Source: an uncultured Clostridia bacterium (GTDB taxonomy: Bacteria; Bacillota; Clostridia; Oscillospirales; Ruminococcaceae). From it: a DNA stretch of 11,009 bases. The notes under the pieces are model-generated. The model saw only the letters and a list, made by a program, of their open reading frames with translations, ran no database searches and had not been told where the DNA came from. Shown piece after piece: positions 1-5,413 of this stretch (the stretch's first letter is position 1; the number at the start of each line of letters is the position of its first letter). Made by a program: the position numbers and the translations under genes. The DNA lies in contig CAMVBT010000057.1 in NCBI GenBank assembly GCA_947165805.1, positions 1 to 11,009 of the forward strand, read 5' to 3'.

Positions 1-254
1 GCTACCGTTTCAGCCTGCACGGCAAGCGGCTCGTCGAGCGTATATACGGGTATCTCGAACACCGAGTTCCCCTCGCTGTTCACCGGCAGGAATTCCTTCC
101 CGCCGACCACCATGAGATCGTAGTTCGAGCTGCTCCATTCAAACTTCGCAGTCATGCCGCCGCCGGCGACGGTGAGCTCAACGGGCGAGTTTATATATGC
201 TCTGCCGGTCCCTCCGGTCATCGTTATCTCTACGCTGTAGACTCCGTCTGTCAT
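1..254 (-). CDS. NEAT-like beta-domain protein, C-terminus cut by the window edge
   Basis: The first 84 codons of a gene that runs off the left edge. The start ATG (254-252) overlaps the flavodoxin stop in an ATGA, so the two genes are probably translationally coupled; no clear ribosome binding site of its own is visible. The peptide begins MTDGVYSVEITM and continues as alternating beta-strand sequence with WSSSNYDLMVV (about residues 40-50), FLPVNSEGNS (about 55-64) and FEIPVYTL. The pattern (DGxY start, SPxxLTV, WSSxNYDxM, FEIPV) resembles, from memory, NEAT or 'iron-transport-associated'-like domains of clostridial surface proteins, which bind haem or related tetrapyrroles. Oddly, the domain starts at residue 3, leaving no room for a signal peptide. 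A metal-tetrapyrrole-binding role would suit the upstream B12 riboswitch, but that is inference. The family call is tentative; the reading frame is well supported. Confidence 0.6.
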   Translation of the reverse strand, partial: MTDGVYSVEITMTGGTGRAYINSPVELTVAGGGMTAKFEWSSSNYDLMVVGGKEFLPVNSEGNSVFEIPVYTLDEPLAVQAETV

Positions 255-658
255 ACGTTCGCCAGCTTTTTCCCGAGCTCCCGCAGCTCGCCGAGTTCGG
301 TCGCGTTCGCGTCGAGATTGGTGATGTAGCCTTCGTCGATGAGCTCCGCGCCGTCGGCTCTCACGCGCTCTTCCCATGCGCGCATCCAGTCGCCCGTGCC
401 CCAGTCATAGGAGCCGAACAGCAGCACGCGCTTGCCGGCGAGTTCCTTTTCGATACGCGCGAAGAACGGCTCGAACTCCGCTTCTTCAAGCTGCTCGTCG
501 CCCATTGCGGGGCAGCCGAACGCGAGAGCATCAAAGTCCGCGACGCTCCCCGAGAAGTCCGCGACGTTTGTCGCTTCGACTCCGGCACCCTCTGCCACGG
601 CGTTTGCCATAGCTTCGGTATTGCCCGTTCCGCTCCAGTAGATAACAGCAGTTTTCAT
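251..658 (-). CDS. short-chain flavodoxin
   Basis: A 135-residue FMN-binding electron carrier, the usual length of short-chain clostridial flavodoxins. The N-terminal strand MKTAVIYW leads into the FMN phosphate loop SGTGNTE (residues 9-15). FGCPAMGDEQLEE (48-60) matches the loop around the flavin, and FGSYDWGTGDW (81-91) is the aromatic loop with Tyr84 and Trp86 placed to stack on the isoalloxazine ring. The ATG at 658 is preceded by the ribosome binding site CAGGAGGAA (672-664); the frame stays open further upstream to 796, but that stretch is riboswitch and terminator RNA, so the longer start is rejected. The gene sits behind a cobalamin riboswitch and overlaps the next gene by ATGA. Low-potential flavodoxins can reduce cob(II)alamin in known enzyme systems, so a corrinoid-related role is plausible but inferred; replacement of ferredoxin is the alternative. 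Confidence 0.9.
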   Translation of the reverse strand: MKTAVIYWSGTGNTEAMANAVAEGAGVEATNVADFSGSVADFDALAFGCPAMGDEQLEEAEFEPFFARIEKELAGKRVLLFGSYDWGTGDWMRAWEERVRADGAELIDEGYITNLDANATELGELRELGKKLANV

Positions 659-676
659 AAAAATTCCTCCTGAAAT

Positions 677-709
677 AAAAATCGGCGCGCCCTGCGAAAA
701 AGGCACGCC
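677..709 (-). terminator. second terminator-like hairpin next to the flavodoxin RBS
   Basis: On the minus strand GGCGTGCC (709-702) pairs with GGCGCGCC (691-684), 8 bp including one G-U, with a 10-nt loop, followed by GATTTTTATTT. It follows the riboswitch terminator and ends a few bases before the ribosome binding site CAGGAGG. It could be a second terminator, or could affect access to the ribosome binding site. Confidence 0.5.
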
Positions 710-712
710 ATT

Positions 713-745
713 AAAAAGGGCGGAACTGCTGCGCAGTCCTGCCCC
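713..745 (-). terminator. intrinsic terminator of the cobalamin riboswitch
   Basis: The minus strand has a 12-position GC-rich stem: GGGCAGGACTGC (744-733) pairs with GCAGTTCCGCCC (729-718) with one mismatch and one G-U, triloop GCA, then TTTTT (717-713). It lies about 40 nt after the riboswitch aptamer and before the flavodoxin start, as expected of an expression platform that stops transcription when the ligand is bound. The switching mechanism is inferred from position. Confidence 0.8.
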
Positions 746-784
746 GTAAAAACAAACGTAATTTCCGGTTCCGGCAGAAACACA

Positions 785-937
785 GCCTGCTTCCACGTAT
801 CTGACTTATCCGTTTAGTGCCGTCAGGCATTAAACAACTTCACAGTGACCGACTCGCGGGGATTAGTGCTTTCCGTCAGGAAACGCACGCACCGCCATTC
901 CGTGTCCCGATACATTGTGCTCGGGTGAAGCAAAGGC
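785..937 (-). ncRNA. cobalamin riboswitch (aptamer)
   Basis: A cis-acting B12-sensing RNA in the leader of the flavodoxin operon. Read on the minus strand: P1 is formed by GCCTTTGCTTC (937-927) with GAAGCAGGC (793-785); P2 is CCCGA-loop-TCGGG... read as 925-921 pairing with 910-906; the P4 region has GGTGC (893-889) against GCACTAATCC (869-860); the core GTCACTGTGA lies at 849-840; a hairpin with TGCC/GGCA arms follows; and the B12 box GATAAGTCAGATACGTGG lies at 810-793. Order and spacing follow the known cobalamin family (AATCC ... CACTGT ... AAGYCAG box). The box differs somewhat from the textbook form, so the subclass and whether it prefers adenosylcobalamin or another form cannot be decided. 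Such switches normally turn genes off when B12 is plentiful. Confidence 0.85.
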
Positions 938-976
938 TATATATTAAATTGTGATGTTTCAGAATATACAAACAGT

Positions 977-1005
977 ATTATACAACATATAGCAATATCT
1001 GTCAA
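977..1005 (-). promoter_or_regulatory. sigma-A promoter of the riboswitch-flavodoxin operon
   Basis: On the minus strand TTGACA (1005-1000), 17 bp, TATAAT (982-977): a perfect consensus pair. Transcription should start near 970, giving a leader of about 310 nt that contains the riboswitch and both hairpins. Confidence 0.85.
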
Positions 1006-1084
1006 TAGTTTTATGAAATTTTTTCGGGTCCGCGCATGACCCGCGCGAAGACCGTACCGGCGCACGGAGGCAACAGCGGGTTGC

Positions 1085-1113
1085 TTGATTTTTCCGTGCT
1101 GAGATGTTATAAT
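1085..1113 (+). promoter_or_regulatory. sigma-A promoter of a short plus-strand transcript
   Basis: TTGATT (1085-1090), 17 bp, TATAAT (1108-1113), pointing right and diverging from the riboswitch promoter 80 bp away. The predicted start near 1120 lies just before a ribosome binding site and a 28-codon ORF. The 80 bp between the two promoters shows nothing else I recognise. Confidence 0.65.
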
Positions 1114-1131
1114 ATGATCGAGGTGATGGAT

Positions 1132-1218
1132 ATGGAAACAAAAAACATGATACTTGAACTCCGCACTTACGGGAAAGACGGCGCCGACCCCAAGCTTGTG
1201 TTATACAAAAAGCGCTGA
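1132..1218 (+). CDS. small ORF of 28 codons, function unknown
   Basis: A 28-residue ORF beginning METKNMILELRTYG and ending LVLYKKR. GAGGTG (1120-1125) lies 6 nt before the chosen ATG; another in-frame ATG at 1126 is too close to that site. A promoter lies immediately upstream and a strong terminator 25 bp downstream, so the ORF fills a self-contained transcription unit. The first dozen residues recall the N-terminus of small Xre-type helix-turn-helix regulators of Clostridia (MxTxNMILELRT...), after which the resemblance stops. It may therefore be the stump of a deleted regulator gene whose promoter survives, a genuine small basic peptide, or incidental to a small RNA. I do not recognise it as a known small protein. 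Confidence 0.4.
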   Translation: METKNMILELRTYGKDGADPKLVLYKKR

Positions 1219-1237
1219 TGACCGAAAACGAGATATC

Positions 1238-1288
1238 AAAAAACTGCCTGCCGCACTTATCATAAGTGCGGCGGGCAGTATTGTTTTT
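1238..1288. terminator. bidirectional intrinsic terminator between convergent units
   Basis: Stem CTGCCTGCCGCACTTA (1244-1259) pairs over 16 bp (one G-U on the plus strand) with 1263-1278, loop TCA. On the plus strand TATTGTTTTT follows; on the minus strand TTTTTT (1243-1238) follows. It ends the small plus-strand unit and, 9 nt after its stop codon, the esterase operon. Confidence 0.9.
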
Positions 1289-2831
1289 ATCGGGTCTGTT
1301 CCGCGGGATATTCGCGTATCAGATATTCGGCGAGCATATCGGACACATACTGGTAATGATGAGATTCGTAGAGCTTGTAAGTGACGTCGGCACCGTGAGC
1401 CGCGAACCTGTCATTCATTTTCCCGAGCCCTTCAAGCGTGCTGTCATGCCCGTTGTACTGATCCTTGTAATCCGGGTCCTCGAGCGAGCCTCCGCAGAGG
1501 AATACCTTTTTGTCAGGAGCCGGGTTCCTGTCGAAATAACCGTAGTCGTTCACGGCTTCCTCCGCGCCGAGGTCGGTGCGGCTGTCGTAAAGGTTGAAGA
1601 GCGCGGGGCTGCCGATGATGTATCTTCCGAACGGCCGGTTTTCGTATCTGTCGGAATTGCAGAGGGCGTAGTGCGAGAACACGCCGCCCATTGAGTGACC
1701 GAAGAGCGTGGAATCGCCGCAGTCGATGTTATAGTTCTCGCAGAGGAAGGGCATCAGGTCGTCGGTGATGAAGTCCAGCAGCCCTGCTTTGTGTGAGATG
1801 AAAAGCTCGAACCGCACGAAGTTGTCGGTGTTCTTTATATTGTAAGCGCACCCGAGACTGACGAGAATGACATCGGCAGCCTCGCCGCGTTCCATAGCCC
1901 TGTACAGAGCCGCGTGGTCGTTGAGCCTCCACACTCCGTCGGTCAGGAACAAGACCGGGTATGTCTTTGTGCTGTCATACTGCGGAGGCAGAGTCACATG
2001 AACGACGAATTCCGCTCCGAGCTGCTCGTCATAAACGCTGTATTCCTCGATGCGGTCTTTTATACTCTCCAGCGCCTCTTTATCGTATTCCCATGTGAAG
2101 CTGTAATCGTCAAGCGGGTCAGCCGCGAACGCGACCGTGTCGAACGACTCATACCGATCCGGCATTTCGGTGTATGTTCCGTTTATTATCGCGTCAAATA
2201 CTGCCTTTGTGACAGCGATATATTTCTCGGCTTCGTTTCTGACGGGGCTTTGTTCTTTCAGGTAATATTCAAGCCGCCAGTCATAGTATTCTTCCTTGCT
2301 CTCAAATGTCAGCTCATCATAGTAGAGGTAATCGAGCCTGCCGCCGTCGTAGTCTTTCGGCGGGAGGAAATCGTCGTATATCGTGCCGTTTATCATAGCC
2401 TCGGGATAGGAGTATTCTTCCGCGTTCGCTATGGCTTCTTCACATTCTTCCTCGGTCTTGAAGCCGTTTCTGACCATTTTTCGGTTCAGTGCGGCAATGG
2501 CGTCTTTTGTTACGACCGCTGTCTCGAGCCTTACGTCGGGCGTATCGGAAAGACCGTCGATAAGTGTAAGTCCGCGCTTTGTGATATACGCGCGTTCAAA
2601 TTCCGTCATTCTGTTGGTCAGCCTTGACGGCGCGGCAGGCTGACGGGCTGTGTCCGCGGGCTGTCCGGCGGACGTTTCCGCGGCAGAGGTCTCGGTCGTC
2701 TGCGGCTTCGCCGTATCCGCGGCGGGAGCGGAGCTTTCCGCGGACGTTCCGGCAGGACTGCCCGCCCCGCAGCCTCCTGCCGCCAGAATAAGCGCAAGCG
2801 CGGTGAACAGCGCAGGTATCGTTCTTTTCAT
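1287..2831 (-). CDS. putative lipoprotein esterase, alpha/beta hydrolase fold
   Basis: A 514-residue protein. MKRTIPALFTALALILAAGG then Cys21 looks like a lipoprotein signal, though Ala rather than Leu is three residues before the Cys, a weak lipobox. Residues about 22-70 form an Ala/Ser/Thr/Pro-rich linker; about 70-265 is an acidic, Tyr-rich region I do not recognise. From about 270 on the sequence fits the esterase D/IroE-type family (PF00756-like): VTLPPQYDSTKTYPVLFLTDG (split around 279-299), nucleophile elbow GHSMGG with Ser380, an acidic candidate near GGSLEDPD (447-454), and catalytic-His candidates His491/His492. It starts 16 nt after the araD stop with GAGG 9 nt before the ATG, so it is third in the ara operon. 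The frame opens earlier, to 2903, but that part lies within araD. A role in releasing sugars from esterified arabinose-containing polymers is inference; siderophore-type ester hydrolysis is an alternative. Confidence 0.8.
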   Translation of the reverse strand: MKRTIPALFTALALILAAGGCGAGSPAGTSAESSAPAADTAKPQTTETSAAETSAGQPADTARQPAAPSRLTNRMTEFERAYITKRGLTLIDGLSDTPDVRLETAVVTKDAIAALNRKMVRNGFKTEEECEEAIANAEEYSYPEAMINGTIYDDFLPPKDYDGGRLDYLYYDELTFESKEEYYDWRLEYYLKEQSPVRNEAEKYIAVTKAVFDAIINGTYTEMPDRYESFDTVAFAADPLDDYSFTWEYDKEALESIKDRIEEYSVYDEQLGAEFVVHVTLPPQYDSTKTYPVLFLTDGVWRLNDHAALYRAMERGEAADVILVSLGCAYNIKNTDNFVRFELFISHKAGLLDFITDDLMPFLCENYNIDCGDSTLFGHSMGGVFSHYALCNSDRYENRPFGRYIIGSPALFNLYDSRTDLGAEEAVNDYGYFDRNPAPDKKVFLCGGSLEDPDYKDQYNGHDSTLEGLGKMNDRFAAHGADVTYKLYESHHYQYVSDMLAEYLIREYPAEQTR

Positions 2832-2847
2832 ATATGGCTGCCTCAGA

Positions 2848-3540
2848 TCAGTTCTGCCCGTAGTAGGCGTTCTTGCCGTGCTTGCGCAGGTAGTGCTTGT
2901 CAAGCAGTTCCTGCAGCATGGGAGGTATGCCGGGGGAGATCGTCTGCGCGTGATAGTTCATGAACGCCGCTTCTTCGAGCACAACGGCGTTGTGTACGGA
3001 CTCATGCGCGTCCTTGCCCCATGTGAAAGGCCCGTGGCTCATAACGAGGACAGCGGGTATGGACATAGGATCGATGCCCTCAAAGGTCTCGATTATGACC
3101 TTTCCGGTCTCCTTTTCGTATTCTCCGGCGATCTCGGCGGGCGTCATATAGCGTGTGCAGGGTATCTCGCCGTAGAAGTAATCCCCGTGAGTTGTGCCGA
3201 GCGCGGCAATGCCCTTGCCCGCCATGGCGAACGACGTCGCCCAGCGGCTGTGGGTGTGGCAGATGCCGCCGATTTCCCTGAAAGCGCGGTACAGCTCAAG
3301 GTGAGTCGGCGTGTCGCTGGAGGGCTTGTATTTTCCCTCGACCTTCTCGCCCGTTTCAAGGCTCACGACGACCATATCGTCGGCGGTCATTCCGTCGTAT
3401 TCCACGCCCGAGGGCTTTATCACGAACATACCGCTCTCGCGGTCAACTCCGGAAACGTTGCCCCATGTGAAGGTCACAAGTCCGTGCTTCGGGAGCATAA
3501 GGTTCGCTTCAAGGACTTCCTGTTTAAGTTTTTCAAGCAT
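2848..3540 (-). CDS. araD: L-ribulose-5-phosphate 4-epimerase AraD
   Basis: A 230-residue cytoplasmic class II aldolase-fold enzyme that epimerises L-ribulose-5-phosphate to D-xylulose-5-phosphate, the last step joining arabinose catabolism to the pentose phosphate pathway. Length and numbering follow the E. coli enzyme (231 residues): TFTWGNVSG near the N-terminus for phosphate binding, Asp76 in SSDTPTH, zinc ligands His95 and His97 in CHTHSRWA, catalytic Asp120 in THGDYFYGE, third metal His169 in SHGPFTWG, and a C-terminal Tyr pair (226-227) near the position of the E. coli catalytic Tyr229. The ribosome binding site AAGGAGG lies in the 13-bp gap after the araA stop. Intact, with no unusual features. 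Confidence 0.96.
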   Translation of the reverse strand: MLEKLKQEVLEANLMLPKHGLVTFTWGNVSGVDRESGMFVIKPSGVEYDGMTADDMVVVSLETGEKVEGKYKPSSDTPTHLELYRAFREIGGICHTHSRWATSFAMAGKGIAALGTTHGDYFYGEIPCTRYMTPAEIAGEYEKETGKVIIETFEGIDPMSIPAVLVMSHGPFTWGKDAHESVHNAVVLEEAAFMNYHAQTISPGIPPMLQELLDKHYLRKHGKNAYYGQN

Positions 3541-3553
3541 TCTGCCGTCCTCC

Positions 3554-5020
3554 TTATTTCTTCAGCTTTGCCATTGTGTCGAGCATTTCAAGCTGCTGCT
3601 CGAACGAATTGAGGTCTGTTCTGCCGTCGATTATGACGAGCTCTGTGTCTGTCATCTTCGCGAACAGGCGTATATCCTCGGCGGTGAGAGCCGTCGATAC
3701 AACGGCGTGGTGAGCTCCGCCGGCGTATATCCATGCCGCGGCTCCGGTCGCGAAGTCGGGCTTTATCTTCCACATCAGTCGTGCCACAGGCAGCTCCGGC
3801 ATAGGCTCGGGCTGCTTTACAAGCTCTATCTCCGCGCATACGAGGCGGAAGCGGTCGCCCATGTCTATCATCGAGACTGCGATGCCATCTCCGGAGATAC
3901 CGTCGAATACAAGGCGCGCGGGATCATCCTTGCCGCCGATCCCGAGCGGATGCACCTGTATCTCGGGCTTCGTTCCCGCAAAGACGGGCGATACTTCGAG
4001 CATATGCGCCGCAAGCTCAAGCTCGCTGCCCTCGGTCAGATCGTAGGTGTAGTCCTCCATGAAGCCGGTCGCGCCGGGTCTGTCCGCAGCCATTTTCTGC
4101 ATCACAGCGCCGAGAGCCGCGGTCTTGTAGTCGCCCTCGGGGCCGAAGCCGATGCCCTTTGCCATGATGTTCTGCGCCGCGATACCGGGGAGCTGTTTGA
4201 GCCCGTGCAGGTCCTGGAACGTATCGGTGAACGCCGAAATATTCTCCTTGGCGATGAACTTGTCGAGAGCCGCCTCATACTTCGCCTGCTCACGCACGGC
4301 GGCGAGGTCATCGGTGCCCATATCGTACTTGTCGGTGTATTCCTTCATTTTAGCGTCGATCTCGGCTTCGGAAACATCGTTCACAAGGCTTACAAGGTCG
4401 CCGATACCGTAGTAGTTCACGTTCCAGCCGAACTTTATCTCGCTTTCCACCCTGTCGCCGTCGGTTACCGCAACGTCGCGCATATTGTTGCCGAACATGG
4501 CGACGCGCATACCCTTGCAGAAGTTTACCGCGGCAGCCGCGTAAGCGAAGCGGCGTATCTTCGCGATGACAGCCTCATGCTTATAGTAGCCCGCGGCCAC
4601 TTCGCGCTTTATGCCGAGGCGTGTGCAGATAAATCCGAACTCCCTGTCGCCGTGAGCGGACTGGTTCAGGTTCATAAAATCCATATCTATGCTTGCGTAG
4701 GGCAGCTTCTCGTTATACTGTGTGTGCAGGTGGAGCATGGGTTTGCGGAGCGCCTGCAATGCGCGTATCCACATTTTCGCGGGCGAGAATGTGTGCATCC
4801 ACATTATGACCGCGATGCAGTCCTTGTCCGCCGACGCGTTCACGCAGAGCTCTTCCGCTTCCGCGGCAGTCTTTACGACAGGCGTGTGCTTCACCGATGC
4901 GATGTCTCCGAGCTTTTCGCTAAGGAACTCCGCCATTTCCCGGCTGTCCTTGTCCGCCTGTGCAAGAGTCGCTTCGCCGTAGAGGTCCTGACTTCCCGTT
5001 ATGAACCAGATAGTTTTCAT
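3554..5020 (-). CDS. araA: L-arabinose isomerase AraA
   Basis: A 488-residue cytoplasmic isomerase (L-arabinose to L-ribulose), close to the usual 490-500. It begins [15 protein letters not shown], typical of the family. The Mn-binding/catalytic set is present: Glu295 in [12 protein letters not shown], Glu322 in [11 protein letters not shown], His339 in AAHMLEVSP and His437/His438 in GGAHHAV, corresponding to Glu306, Glu333, His350 and His450 of E. coli. [16 protein letters not shown] (357 onward) is also conserved. The ATG at 5020 has GGAGG 8 nt upstream; the frame stays open to 5122, but that extension crosses the predicted transcription start. First gene of araA-araD-esterase. Ribulokinase (araB) is not in the operon or elsewhere in the window. 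Confidence 0.97.
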   Translation of the reverse strand: MKTIWFITGSQDLYGEATLAQADKDSREMAEFLSEKLGDIASVKHTPVVKTAAEAEELCVNASADKDCIAVIMWMHTFSPAKMWIRALQALRKPMLHLHTQYNEKLPYASIDMDFMNLNQSAHGDREFGFICTRLGIKREVAAGYYKHEAVIAKIRRFAYAAAAVNFCKGMRVAMFGNNMRDVAVTDGDRVESEIKFGWNVNYYGIGDLVSLVNDVSEAEIDAKMKEYTDKYDMGTDDLAAVREQAKYEAALDKFIAKENISAFTDTFQDLHGLKQLPGIAAQNIMAKGIGFGPEGDYKTAALGAVMQKMAADRPGATGFMEDYTYDLTEGSELELAAHMLEVSPVFAGTKPEIQVHPLGIGGKDDPARLVFDGISGDGIAVSMIDMGDRFRLVCAEIELVKQPEPMPELPVARLMWKIKPDFATGAAAWIYAGGAHHAVVSTALTAEDIRLFAKMTDTELVIIDGRTDLNSFEQQLEMLDTMAKLKK

Positions 5021-5110
5021 TGAGTTATCCTCCCGTAATGATGTTATGCGTTTGCCGTCCCCGGAATATATAACAACAAATTCTGGCGTTCGTTCCGGAA
5101 TTGTAACGAT

Positions 5111-5124
5111 AAATCTGTACATTT
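5111..5124. promoter_or_regulatory. possible operator at the araA transcription start
   Basis: AAATCTGTACATTT has inverted AAAT/ATTT arms around a GTAC core and sits just downstream of the -10 box, a typical repressor position. It loosely recalls AraR-type boxes with GTAC centres. Only one weak copy is visible, so the call is tentative. Confidence 0.25.
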
Positions 5125-5127
5125 CCT

Positions 5128-5157
5128 ATTATAAATGCAAAAAGCAGCTTTCGTCAA
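5128..5157 (-). promoter_or_regulatory. sigma-A promoter of araA-araD-esterase
   Basis: On the minus strand TTGACG (5157-5152), 18 bp, TATAAT (5133-5128). The predicted start near 5121 gives a 100-nt leader before araA. Confidence 0.75.
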
Positions 5158-5188
5158 GGCATAATATTAACAGAAATGTGGAAAAATT

Positions 5189-5204
5189 TACGGAATTGTC
5201 CGTA
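5189..5204. promoter_or_regulatory. inverted repeat upstream of the araA promoter
   Basis: TACGGA-ATTG-TCCGTA is a perfect 6-bp inverted repeat with a 4-bp spacer, centred about 75 bp upstream of the predicted araA start. It has the shape of a dimeric regulator site; no regulator can be assigned. Confidence 0.3.
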
Positions 5205-5281
5205 CATCTTTTCGGGAGGAAACTGCGGAGAGGGGGAGCACAGCCCGCCGGAAATACCCGCGGTATAGTTTCCGGAACATC

Positions 5282-5387
5282 AGAAAAGACACGGCGAGGT
5301 TTTCGGAAGGTTTCTTTTATGCGTGCGTCGTGCACGTTTCCGGAAACCTTCTTAACGACATCCTGTCGTTCCCGCCGTGTCTTTTCT
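5282..5387. repeat. 106-bp nested inverted-repeat structure, possible terminator region
   Basis: Outer arms AGAAAAGACACGGCG (5282-5296) and CGCCGTGTCTTTTCT (5373-5387) are perfect 15-bp inverses. Inside them GAAGGTTTC (5306-5314) pairs with GAAACCTTC (5343-5351), and AACGACA-TCC-TGTCGTT (5354-5370) is a separate hairpin. A 12-bp palindrome GTTTCCGGAAAC lies at 5336-5347. It begins about 27 nt after the amt stop on the minus strand, and the distal outer arm ends in CTTTTCT, so it may end the glutamine synthetase-amt transcript, though it is larger than a normal terminator. A small palindromic mobile element or a structured RNA are alternatives; no target-site duplication is evident. Confidence 0.6.
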
Positions 5388-5413
5388 TTTCAGCCAATAT
5401 ATAAGAGGAAGCG

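Larger units (their letters stand above)
5021..5413. other. gene-free spacer between araA and amt
   Basis: This 393-bp spacer has no credible gene; open frames across it have unnatural composition and run into neighbours. It holds the araA promoter and leader, the TACGGA/TCCGTA inverted repeat, the 106-bp nested repeat, and three copies of the perfect 8-bp palindrome TTCCGGAA (5093-5100, 5270-5277, 5338-5345). A further inverted repeat ATACC-CGC-GGTAT lies at 5254-5266. Confidence 0.6.

Noticed and set aside
659..796. N-terminal extension of the flavodoxin
   Set aside because: The open stretch is riboswitch and terminator RNA; a strong ribosome binding site and the conserved family start are at 658.
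1021..1043. GGGTC/GACCC hairpin as a terminator
   Set aside because: Short stem with no T-run on either downstream side.
3311..5023. 570-codon plus-strand open frame
   Set aside because: Antisense to araA and the end of araD, both with all catalytic residues; the translation has no coherent domain.
5129..5335. 68-codon minus-strand frame in the araA-amt spacer
   Set aside because: No ribosome binding site, lies over the inverted repeats and ends in the araA promoter; no protein-like pattern.
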